Source: Mangifera indica
Taxonomy: Eukaryota; Streptophyta; Magnoliopsida; Sapindales; Anacardiaceae
Assembly (NCBI RefSeq): GCF_011075055.1
Contig: NC_058137.1
Span: 13,191,463-13,255,462 of the forward strand
Reading direction: 5' to 3'
DNA length: 64,000 nucleotides
The notes beneath the pieces are model-generated. The model was not told where the DNA came from. It worked only from the letters and a program-made list of their open reading frames with translations, and ran no database searches. Positions 33,410 to 44,419 of this stretch are shown in pieces (within the stretch, counting starts at the first letter, position 1; each line of letters begins with the position of its first letter). A program made the translations under genes and the position numbers.

Positions 33410-36276
33410 GTTGTTGGTGTCATAAACTATAAATTGACAATGACTCAATGAGAGATATTTTGAACCACCTATTTTGGCCCATTTTTGGGTTTGGAGAGAC
33501 TCACTTTAGTGTCATTCTAATACATGCTGTGTTTTTCTGCCTAATTAAACAAAAGCAACATGATAGAGAACTATGGTTCTAAATAAACAGAATGAAAGTA
33601 CATTTCGAGCCAATAGAGTTTGCACTTGTCACTAGTTTTTTATTTGGAGATGACATAGATGTTTCACACTATATGAATTGCTCAGGAACTCCTAGATTAA
33701 TGCTACAATACTTCCTAAGACTTAATAGATCTTTACAATATCAAGACATCGAGGGAGTAGTTGATTAACAAATTTTGGTGACAATGATAAGAATGTCATA
33801 AAGTTTGTCATTTTGTATTTAACGTATTCCTTCCTTTTGGGGGCAGATAATAGGAATATGGTATCTAATCAAATGTTGCATCTCGCCAACAATCTAGATA
33901 CATTTAGTCGGTATCTATGAGGTGTGTTATCATTCATTAAGACAATAGACTCTATGTGGCGAGGTATAAATTGAAGATATGAGTACTACCTGCAGAAGTA
34001 TGACGCATACATAAGGCCACCCCCCATTATCAATTACCCGGTTATAGGTTTTCCCATTGCATTCTAGGTAACTAACATTTTACCATTCTAGCAAATAATC
34101 GACTTACGTGTTATCATTAATTCTAATTAACTTAATATCCTTTTTTAATGCAGTTTTGGATTTATAAGACTGTGAGCAACCTATCGCCACTTTGCTAGTG
34201 ATCATAAATGACTATGTCCCATGATGCTTAAATGGAAAACCCTTTTCCTTTCGACATGGCATGATGTTGAAGCAATTATAGACACATCTCTAGTAAGTGG
34301 AACTTACAATAAAGTTTTGTTAACGGATATAATATAATATAATGATATGTTTTGTTAACTGACAATAAAGTTTTATTTTGTTTGTTTCAAGATCTCATTA
34401 CAGTTGATTGCGTCCAACACTCCTTGATTAGGAGACAAAGTGGTATATTAGGGCGTTAGAGTTCACGGGAGAAATGTCATCTGCAATGTCATCTGATGAG
34501 GAGTCCATAGAATCGATTAACAATTTGCATGCTACTTCGGGACATCATGTTTCTTGTCAATCATCTTCTCATGGTGTGTAGACCCCGTATATGCCCATGT
34601 CATCCCCCTTCCTTATTCAGGCCCCCCTCATGCAGGCGTCCACATCACGGGGATCTCACACCAATATTTCAAGCACATTCTCACACATATGGATGTCCCC
34701 ACCATATATGTTAATCTCTCAGGCATCATACCTCTAGTGTCTTATAAGTTGACCTCGTTAGACACTAATTTCATGTGTAGCATATAGTGGTGTATCGAAA
34801 GATCGTCTCCAATAGCTCCTATCCCAACAAGCTTCCATGACTAGCCTTTAAATGCAACAATAACTTGACCAACATGTTGGGATGATGTGGGGGGAGATAC
34901 AACAATTGTGCAGTGAGATGCAAGATTTTCAAGCATTCATGTTATATCGCATGAAAGCATTTGAGGAGTCATGTGCTTAGAGCTCACCATCGGTGTAGGT
35001 TTATGGTTTTTTCTCTCCAATAAGATGTGTTTTTTCTATATGTGTGAATATGCAATGACACATATGTGTTAATTTGCTTAGGTTGATGTGAATGAGAAAG
35101 TGGAGGTCCCACTAAAGCTAATATGCCACATGATGATAAACCCCCATAGAGAAACGTAAGCAAGACTCTAACACAATCGAAGTAATCAATATTTAGTTGT
35201 GTTTTGAGAAAAGGCAGACAATTGATTAGTCCTTTCACAAAACCGACCAAGATACGAAAGAATGTGCTAACGGAAGAGTTCAACCCTTTAAACACAATAT
35301 TGGTCCAAGCAAACAAATCATTCAATAATTGGTACTTAATGACACCTAACAATTCTCTCAAACATGTCCTATTTCCAAGCCCTAGCAATATAACTGAATC
35401 CTTCTCCAAAGGTGAATGATGGACCCCATTGCTGATAGTAAGGCATTGGCTTGAAGACACGGTAAAAAGAGTTTTCATTTATTTTTTTTATTATTTATGC
35501 AATTGTTGATGTTAACTATTTTCTGCTATAATATAACATGTTAAAGCTTTCTTTGGGGGCCTTCGTAAAACATTTCCAAACAACAATTAGACAACACTGC
35601 CAACCTAATTTGTTATAAACTTGTTGGCATATGTACAAAGTTTGGTGGTATGGGATCAACTATGGAGTAGCCATCGTTTTTCATTAATCAAATCGAGGAC
35701 ATCTCCCCCACTTCGCCCAATGAATTTTTTTGACTATGGAGTAGAGTTGATAAGGTGGTTAAAGAATATTAGTTAAAATTAATTTTTAGTACATTCACTT
35801 ATTTAATTTAATTTCATTATATAACTACATTTACATCTTAGGTATTATTCCCTATCAACTTTGAGAACTAACACTAGGTATGTGGTGTGTTTGATTTGAT
35901 CTCATAAACTTTGTATGTATATGACTATGTATCATATACCACGAGTAAAACGATTTTCAAGAGGTTTATGGGACCATATAAGTGTCTAACTCACATTATA
36001 TTAGCTAGCAATTATTATCAAACAAGATTAAGTATCCCACCACCACATAAAACCTGAGTGATTAAATTTAGGTATGTATGAGATGTGCCAAAATAGGATC
36101 CGGGTTCAGTGGATTGTGGTATTTTTATGTCTTTGTTTATTGAGTACCTCGCACATAATCGCAACTTCAACTTCATGTCCACACACTCACAATTACTAAG
36201 GAGACACACAACCATGTGTCAATATACCAAAGAAGGGCATTCAATAAGAAACAATATCTCTTTTGCTTACAAATAA
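33410..36276 (+). pseudogene. DUF1985 / ULP1 (C48) SUMO-protease-like pseudogene of MULE-4
   Basis: The DUF1985 part at 33,440-34,190 reads M-R-D-I-L-N-H-L-F-W, then E-L-W-F, a stop, I-N-R, then F-E-P-I-E-F-A-L-V-T and, after degraded stretches, Y-P-V-I-G-F-P-I-A-F-Q-F-W. After a poorly conserved linker, the C48 end is in one frame: P-I-N-F-E-N, catalytic His (35,872-35,874) followed by TAG where Trp is expected, Asp in Y-V-Y-D-Y (35,923-35,925), and nucleophile Cys in V-D-C-G-I-F (36,115-36,117). From Cys the frame runs 53 codons to TAA at 36,274-36,276, probably the original end. All three triad residues survive although stops and frameshifts abolish the protein. Intact relatives would be SUMO proteases. 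Small ORFs at 34.5-35.5 kb are shadows. Confidence 0.78.
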
Positions 36277-37055
36277 TGTTGTTTCTTTTTGGAAAGTTGT
36301 TAATTAATTTAAACTTTTCGTTATTTATGCAGACCTGGAGGAATTCTCTTAATAATTGGTTCACGTGCAAAGGTTACAGACTTAATTTACTTGCTTTCAT
36401 TAATGGCTTCATTACGATGCAAAGTCGATGTTATGTTATTTCATTTCCTTCTTTTAACATATGTCGATGTTATTTCATTTCCTTTATTTCCTTCCAAATA
36501 CAATGTTATTTTATTTTACTTCATTTACTTAATTTCATGAGTGTCTTAAATACAACTAACAAAATACATTAACAAAATAGTAACTGTTTCCTCTACACAA
36601 CTAAACAATGCCTTCAGGCCAGCAACAACCTGAAAAAAAAAAAAAGAAAATGCATAAATGTGATTATTATAAATTGAAAAAAATAATTCATAATGACATT
36701 CAGATGTATGAAATTCAAAAAAGAAACAACAAATCATAAGAAATCAAGTATGTCAAATACCATGATATTCTAATTCGTCAAATTAGATGCCTCATCGATA
36801 TGACCACCTAATCTGCGTCCTTTACTGCGACCTGATGAGCAAGATGACCCCACAAAGGGAACAGAAGCTGGATTGGGATAATTATTTCAGGTGTGGCTCA
36901 ATTATAGTTTTGTGGTTAGACTTCTTCTCTTTGTGATAGTATCTTTGCATGGCTTGATGGACGATCAAATCAACTTCAAAACATTGAAGGACCCAACAAT
37001 ATTGGTTGTCATGATGTTATATCGTCATCTTCCAAAATAGGTGTGGGCCTATTTT

Positions 37056-39294
37056 TGTAACATCCCTCCCTAGAAGTATTACCTATCAAAGGAGAAATGT
37101 TATGAATTAATATCCGAAGCGTTTATTTTTTTCTTTTAAAATACTTTAACATGAACGCATCACTAAAAGTGTTTAGAAATTATTCTAAAAAAATTGAAAA
37201 TCTAAAAGCAAACAAAAGATATATATACTCATATGAAAACTCATTTGAAAGCATCTGAATACGTAAAGTAATCATAAACAGTTGTACCATCATCTTAAAA
37301 AGGTCAAAAGTCGATAAGAACATGCCACTGTATGCATGTAATATAAACCAGAGATAATCTGCTCTAATCGGATCTACCTACGCTGACCTGACCTTGTCTT
37401 GCAGCTACCTCGATCACCTATACTTGCAATCATGAAAGAAAAGGAAGTGAGAGATAAGAACACTCAATAAGGGGAAAGAATTAAGTAAACTATCTCATTT
37501 CCCGTTCTAACTCACTCTCAGGACTCAACCTTACTCATAAACCCCCATAAGAAATTGAAGGTATAATCTAGTTCATGCTTGACTATTTGGGTCATACTTT
37601 GTCCCATCTGGTGTTTATTTGATACTTTTTGAAAGCTGACTATTGAGATTTGGCACTTTTCTAAGCTCGAGCTCTCTTCCTTTCTCTTACTACACCATTT
37701 CTGAATCTGAATTGAGCTCTACTACGAGTCTACTCTACTGCGAGCGGACTCTACTAGGGGTCTATGTCCTACTACAGGCAGTGTAGTGTAAAGTGCCCTC
37801 TCATAGTTCATAGCATGCATGCGGGCCTTATATCTTACTAATTTTGCTTTCATCTAAATCTATTCTAACTCACCAGACCATACTCTTGGGATGACCCTTG
37901 AATCTTGAGCCCCAAATTTCTTTTCTTGCTTTTCTTCTTCTTTTCTTTTTCTCTCCTTTCTTTCCTTTCTTTTCCTTTCTTTTCCTTTCCAAAACTATGA
38001 AATACTATTTATAACCCTATTCATTTGACAGGGTAGCCTTCCTTTTCATATAATTTCATAGTCCAAACAGTTTCTAATTTACACAAGCTATATATTGTTG
38101 AAAAGAGGATTCAAAGAGCTTTCCAACAAGCTATAATAGCACTCATAATTCATTAGATAAGGCAGTCAAAACGTGAGATGAAATCAGTGGCAAAAACTAT
38201 CTCCTTTGTTTATTTGGTAAAGTAGTCCTAGTGGTTCATACAATATTTAATAGTCTAAATGATCCCCAATTCATATAAGCTATATATCAATAAAAAGAGA
38301 ATTCAAAGAGTTTTCCAACAAGATATAATAGCATTCATAAATCATTAGATAAGATAGTTAAAACGTAGGATGAAATCAGTGGCAAAAACTGTCTTCACTG
38401 TTTATTTGGTAAAATAGTCCTTTTGGTTCATATAATATTTAACAGTCCAAATGATCTCTACTTCATACAAACTATATATCATTGGAAAGAGGATTCAAAG
38501 ATCTTTCTAACAAGCTATAATAACACTCATGATTCATCAGAAAAGATAACCAAAACATGGGATGAAATTAGTGGCAAAACTATAAATATTATCCAACTCT
38601 CTGCCATCAACAAAATCACACACATAGACACCCCAAATGGTAAAACAACATTTATCAACTTCAAAATCATCATTTATAACATAGATCCAAGGAACCAAAA
38701 GCCTAAAACATACAACATATCAATGATGATACCCCTTACCTTGTTTCAAGCCAATCTTTGCAAGTTGACTCACTCCTCCTTGTTTTGTTTCCTTTATCAC
38801 CAAAATCACCTTAAATCAACACCAAAACATACTAACATATTCATATGACATGAATTCAATATATATAAACATAGGAAGAGGGAAAAAGAAAGAGATCTTT
38901 TGGTTACCAAGCTCCAAAAGTGTTTCTTCTTCTTTTCTTTCCTTACTCTCCTTTCAAACTCTTCAAATCATCCACTTTCCTTCTAAAAAATGAAGAAAAC
39001 AAGCATTAAGGGGCTGGCTGCTGAAGTTTTATGGGAGAAGATGATAGAAAACACTTGAAGCTTCCTTTTATTGTTTTTGTCTTTTCTTTTTTTTTTTTAT
39101 TTACATCTTTATCTCTTTCACTTTATCTCTTTCTCTTTTTCTTTTTCTTTTTCTTTTTGTAATTATATATCTATATAGTTATTTATAAAAACACATATAT
39201 ACATGTGAAAATATATATATACTTAAAATGGGAAATACCTCAAAATAGGGTTAAAAGACATAATTACCCCTGAAGCATACCTGAGGGTATTCCA
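37056..39294 (-). mobile_element. Solo LTR (gypsy-type, 2,239 bp) inserted in the MULE-4 transposase
   Basis: On the + strand it begins tgtaacatccctccc and ends gggtattcca. It is flanked by a perfect 5-bp duplication atttt (37,051-37,055 and 39,295-39,299). Joining the flanks with one copy of the duplication brings together two halves of the transposase in the same frame, which fixes the boundaries. Pyrimidine-rich tracts near 37,920-37,990 and 39,060-39,160. No PBS, PPT or internal domain, hence a solo LTR left by LTR-LTR recombination. Orientation is inferred from similarity to the gypsy LTR at 60.7-62.7 kb. Confidence 0.8.
38007..38581. repeat. Three tandem copies of a ~191-bp unit inside the solo LTR
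   Basis: Copies end at 38,198, 38,390 and 38,581 with the shared phrase gatgaaatcagtggcaaaaact. Each contains ttatttggtaaagtagtc, agctatatat and attcaaagagctttcc. The 141-codon ORF at 38,423 merely crosses the third copy. Confidence 0.85.
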
Positions 39295-41054
39295 ATTTTT
39301 CATAACCAATATTGCTCAAATACAAAGCTACTATTGGGTTCACATGGTTTATCTTAGTCGTGACAGATTTGAAGTCCCTCAAGTGATCACCTTTATAGTT
39401 TTTCAAAATAATTTTTCAATATGTTTAGTGTTTTTGAACTGTGCACACATGTTGCTTTTTATATAGTAGTTACAAAAGTCATGGCAAGAATGCAAGAATG
39501 CAGTTGCTACTGATGTAATTATTGAATGATGTTTATCTAAAATAATAGTCAAGCTTAGAATATCCCTAATGCACATTTGTAGGTACCTCAAGAATAGGGC
39601 CCATGTATCCATTCCCTCCTTATGACCAATATCGAATACAAGCAGATAAATTTGGTTATTGCCTTCTTTTGCATTGACAATGAAAAGAGACCCAAGGTAC
39701 TTTCCCTTCAAATGTTAAGCGTCAATACAAATAACATGATGACAATATTGTTGGAATCCCTTTATCAAACAACCTAATGCCATGAAGAAAAATTGAAACT
39801 TATTCTCTGTATCAACATCAATATGTGTAAAAGTTGTTAGGTTATTTAGCTCAAAATTATGACAATACTCAGATAAGAGCATGAAAGACTCCTCAGGGGA
39901 TCCTGGGAATACATTTATAGCATACGTCTTTGCACACCACACTTGTGTGTATGAAATTTTGATCTTGTACCTATCTGCCATGTGAAAGATGATTTCCTTT
40001 GGTTGATAGATATGATCAACCACAAACATTGATTCAAGGATAGTTCTTAATGATTTAGCATTGTTTGTCTATGATGTGGCAATATTTGATCCCTTGGACA
40101 ACTGTGTATATCATTTATGCAACGTAACACCCAGTAGTCTCCATCCTCTTCCCTTCTGACTAATGCCCGCCATTTGCATTGATGATCTACACACCTAATT
40201 TGATAACATTTCTTATCAAAATAAATAACTTTCCATTGGAAATGTGTCTCCAAAGCGTATCTCTCAAATAAAGTTGTTAATTTAGCTTTTGAATCATAAA
40301 AACTTATTACCTTTAAACTATTATCTTTTTGTGTTTTCCGATTACTAATACTAGTGTTCTCAACATCCATTGCTAGCTCAAGAACCCATTAGAACGAATT
40401 AGGATTATGAATAAGACTTGTATATGCTCTCATATCTATGAAGCCATAGCGGCCTATTTAGTTCAGAATCCATGTCGTCATAATCATATAATCCTAGAAA
40501 TTCATCATCATCATCATCATCATTATCCTCATCCACATTGTCTTCATTATCTCTATCACTATGATTCACATCATACTCTTGGAAAATTTATGGTTCTACC
40601 AATCGTATGAGCGATGATCTTTTCTTTTTTAGCAGTGATCCTTTCTTTCTAGCATATGTACCTTTTCATCTAGTTGATTGTCTCTTTCTTCATTAGGAGT
40701 CTGGGTAATATAAAGTTTTATCAATCCTCGTAAACTTCTTGCTTTCATCATCACATATTTAAGATCATCATCATCTTCTATCTCAATTAGACCAACTAAT
40801 ATATCACTTGCGATAAATATGTGGACATTGGCCTAACTCTGATCAAATCTTAAACGATTGCATATTTTGCTCACAAATCCTTTGAAATCAACATTTGTGT
40901 CAATACAAATCGATCTCTCCTTCCCATTGATAAATTTCACTATATTATCATCACCTGTAATTTAATTCCCTCTGAAATAAACAATAAATTCGACCTTTTC
41001 CATTTTTACCTACCTACATTTGTCAAACAAACATTCAAAATTTCTATTGAAAAA

Positions 41055-41140
41055 GGAGCAGACGAGTTGTAGGCAATATCGTCTACAAGCTGTAGGCAAG
41101 ATTGCCTACTAGGCGATCTCAAAATAATGCAAGATCTCAC
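41055..41140. repeat. Inverted CCTACTAGGCGAT motif cluster, right side of MULE-4
   Basis: Contains gtaggcaatatcgtctacaagctgtaggc and attgcctactaggcgatctc, matching the cluster at 33,010-33,110. Lies just upstream of the mudrA ATG on the minus strand. Confidence 0.65.
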
Positions 41141-41655
41141 CTATACCCTATATCCCATCATTATTTTTGTTCTTCTCAACATTCAAAAAAGCAAACTATA
41201 AACATTGTTTTCAATGAATATCCATGTCTCATTTGACCTACTAATCAGTATTCTAACTCTTTTAACATACACCTATAATAACATTCAACAAATAAAATAT
41301 GGAATAAATGTTACATTTTCACAAATTTTCTAACTACATTACTTACTAAATTTTATGGTAAATCAACTACTTTAGTATACAATCTTTGGTTTGAAACTAT
41401 TGTGCCAACAAATACATAAGAAAATGGTATAAATCAATACTAACCTTGATTAGGATAAATAATCGATAATATCTTTGAAAATATTTTTTGCTTTCTCAAT
41501 GTTGAAAAGATTGTCTGTTGCTTGTGTTATAAAGATGAAGATATGGGTAGTTTTGATATTTAACTAATAAAGTGGTATAATTATTTAATGCCAAAAAGGT
41601 ATGGTAAAAATATATAGGTTGGCCCAAAAAGTAGTATTTTTTTTTTAATATCCTT

Positions 41656-42631
41656 TATATTTATTTGAAACGAGAAAGATTATTTCCCGTTCCAAGTCCA
41701 CCATGCTTAATGTTAAGAAAAAAAAATTCTTATCTACCTTTAGTTACATTAACTTTAACTCTTGCTTGATTGCAACTTCATGGTCTTACTTCTTTTTTAA
41801 AAAAAAATTATTTCACTTCTTTTGTTTCATTCCTTATTTTTTTATCCTATCATTAACACTAACTCAACCAATTTGTCAATGATATACCTACAAGTTATCA
41901 CTAATGGTAATAGTCTTATCTATGACACATTTTTTAACTTTTTCTAATACCTCTATTTAAATAGTGCAATTACTTTCTAAAGATCTCCTGTCACTTTTCC
42001 TTATCAATCAAAGTAACACAATCGATATTAGTGACTTTGGAAGAATGTTTTAACACGTGATTATAGGGATTCTTAGAAATATCTGATACTCTAAGAATTT
42101 TAAAGAGAACTGTTAGAGTCTAAATTATGATGAATCTTATTTAAACCTAAGTATTAGATATCTAATTTCTACTTGTTTTTCTCTTCTCTTATTTCTTTTC
42201 CCCATTTCCTTATTGTTAAATATTATCAATTGCAATTTTATTATTTGTTACATTGGACATAAGATAATAATTAAGATTTAAGAAGATAATGTTGTCTAAG
42301 TGAAAGATGTGTATTTACAGGTCAAAGCATGGATTGTTGCTTCCATAACTGGTCTTTTCTCAGATAAATAATTTGTGGGATGGAATTCACTATCCATAAT
42401 AGATAGTTTTCTCTAAAGTTATTTCTTATTATAACTATGTGTGTAATGATTTTTTAATGTCATCTATTATTATGAAAATATAGCAGTAATGTATGGAATC
42501 CTCGAAAGGAATCAAGAAAGCTCTACAATGGTTCAAAGATCATAATAATTCGAGAAGGAAAGTTAATTTAGTGAGATCTTATTAGAGTCATTTATTAAGT
42601 TTAGTTTTATAATGGGGTCTTTTGATTCAAT
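41656..42631. other. Intergenic, AT-rich
   Basis: No coding, repeat or RNA feature recognised. The last nine bases (tgattcaat) resemble the flank after 43,539. Confidence 0.5.
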
Positions 42632-43539
42632 GGCCAAATTACTATTTCCCACCTAAGGTTTGGTGCAAACCTAACTTATTATCACTTAACTATCAAAAAT
42701 TCAAATACTCACCTATTTGTTAAATTTCACTATTACTATCAGGGGTAAAATCATCATTAAGAAATTTTATTTAAAATCATACTTTAATATTACCATAATA
42801 TTTTCAAATGTTTATTTTTGCCCTCTAACATCATATTTTTCAGGTTTAAACTAACTTGTTCCCTTCAAGTCTAGGGTTTTAAAGCCTCATCTTTTTTCCC
42901 ATTCAGTCGTCCCCCCCCCCCCCAAAATTTCAAAAACTTTTAATTGCACCCTGGTTTTCCTTTTTTCTTCTCTCCCGTCGTCAGTCTCTCTCTCCCACCT
43001 TGTTAGTCATTTTTTCTTCCTACTCTGATTGTCTTCGCCTCAAATGAAGGCAACCAATCTTTGTTTGATGAAGACTTATCTATGAGTTTTCGTCATTGAC
43101 AAAGCCAGTTTGAGTGGGAAGGAAGAGTGGCCAAAAAGGAGAAGGAAGAAGGGAGGGAGAGAGCTGGTGGTTGAAAATGATGGATGGTCATCAAAGATCA
43201 GATATGCAAGTTGAGAGACAGAGAATGGGTGAACTAAAATTTTTAGAAAGTTGAGAAGGCGACTGTAATGGGAAAAAATGAGGGTTTAAAACCCTAAACG
43301 TGGGAAGAGAAAAGTCAGTTTTTAAACCTGAAAAATATGAGATTAGAAAATAAAAGTAAACATTTTAAAACTTTAGGGTAATACTAAAATATGAGTTTAA
43401 ATAAAAATTTTATAATGACGAGTTTACCCTTGACAGTAATAGTGAAATTTAACAACTGAATGGGCATTTAGATTTTTTATAATTAATGGATGAAAAGTTA
43501 GATTTGTGTCAAACCTTGGGTGAAAATAGTTATTCAGCC
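42632..43539. mobile_element. Non-autonomous MULE/MITE of the MULE-1 family
   Basis: 908 bp starting ggccaaattactatttcccacc and ending tgaaaatagttattcagcc, with long imperfect inverted arms (e.g. ttcaggtttaaact on the left versus agtttttaaacctgaa on the right). Flanks tgattcaat and taattcaac are a 9-bp duplication with two mismatches, so it is old. A run of 14 C occurs at 42,911-42,924. No ORF of note. Confidence 0.75.
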
Positions 43540-44419
43540 TAATTCAACAACACTTCCTAGTTTTGACTTTGGATATGGTTGTAATTTAGAGTTGTAAAAT
43601 AGGTTGGTTAAGCCCTAGTTCTACTAATATCCAATTATATTCAACTAGATTTGTATTGTATTCCATATATGTTTATATATACATCATTTGATACGATATG
43701 ATATATGTATAAATAATACATATATCCTAAATTATATAAAAATTATCAATTCAGTGGGTCTATCATAAGATATGATATGTAATTTATGATACAATTTATA
43801 ATATTGATACAAACTGATATATTTTTTAAGAAAAGTGATGATGTGGAAGAGATGTATATGAGAAATTTAAGAATTTCAAAAGATATTTATGATATTTTTC
43901 AAGTTATTGATGTGGTAATTAAAATTTTATTATTGTTATTTTAAAAATGTGTATCTTATAGTATAATACAATAAAAAAACTCTAATACACAATATGACAT
44001 ATGAATTGACTATTATAATTTCAAAAACAGTTTTAAAAACCTATAATAGGTTTCAAAATTTAGAAGATCATTAATATTCAAAATAAATTTGATATATAAT
44101 ATTAAAATTTATGTTCAGAATAAAACCTATAATGAAGACTTTTAATGAGAGAATCCATTTTCGTGAGACTTGTTGTATCTTTTATTTAAAAATAAAATGT
44201 ATTTGAATTCTTTTCTTTTTTCAAACTTATTAAATTCAAAGATAAACTTATAAAAGCACAAAAATAATAAATGAATAAATTTAGACATAACAAGTGTTGG
44301 CCTGTTTTGATGATAATTGACATGTGATTCTAAATATGTTGATGTATCTCAAGATTGTTAATATTTCAAAATATATATTTATGCTTGATATAATATTGAA
44401 AAAACTGTTATAAAATAAA
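43540..44419. other. Intergenic, AT-rich
   Basis: A ta-rich stretch near 43,660-43,740 contains several gatatgatat words. No coding or TE signal recognised. The end of this stretch may be an old flank of Copia-2. Confidence 0.45.

Larger units (their letters stand above)
36780..41003 (-). pseudogene. mudrA transposase pseudogene of MULE-4, split by a solo LTR
   Basis: Read on the minus strand from ATG 41,003. A PB1-like N-terminal domain (M-E-K-V-E-F-I-V-Y-F) is followed by a low-complexity Met/Asp region. A MuDR zinc-binding domain follows at 40,370-40,047 (L-E-T-H-F-Q-W-K-V; C-V-D-H-Q-C-K-W). The PMD/MULE segment at 40,029-39,403 contains I-D (39,723-39,721), then a stop, then H-L-K-G-K-Y, and I-I-L-D-K-H-H-S-I for the second acidic block. 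The frame continues into I-G-Y-E-K at about 39,310, is cut by the solo LTR, and resumes at 37,051 with A-H-T-Y-F-G-R and Y-N-I-M-T-T-N-I. The C-terminal region is shortened and the SWIM finger is not seen. Several single nonsense codons (e.g. TAA 39,717-39,715). The His-rich + strand ORF at 40,407 is its antisense shadow. Confidence 0.8.
32329..41655 (-). mobile_element. MULE-4: two-gene Mutator-like element with a ULP1-type gene
   Basis: About 9.3 kb. Ends are related inverted repeats. The left reads ggatacgaaaac, aaaaactacc, ttctggaccg, tacatttttatcat in order; the reverse complement of the right (41,655 inward) reads ggatattaaaa, aatactac, ttttgggcc, atatttttaccat. Inside, a DUF1985/ULP1 pseudogene on + converges on a mudrA pseudogene on -, the mirror image of MULE-2. 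A solo LTR (37,056-39,294) interrupts the transposase. No clear 9-bp target duplication was found, so the edges are good to about 10 bp. The stretch 32,330-33,400 is non-coding apart from inverted motifs near 33,010-33,110. Confidence 0.72.

Noticed and set aside
34984..35478. 164-codon minus-strand ORF within MULE-4
   Set aside because: Antisense to the linker of the ULP1 relic; no domain recognised.
38423..38848. 141-codon ORF on the + strand
   Set aside because: Crosses the third 191-bp tandem copy inside a solo LTR; no recognisable domain and no support as a gene.
40407..40610. His-rich + strand ORF
   Set aside because: Antisense of a gat-repeat low-complexity region in the mudrA pseudogene on the other strand.
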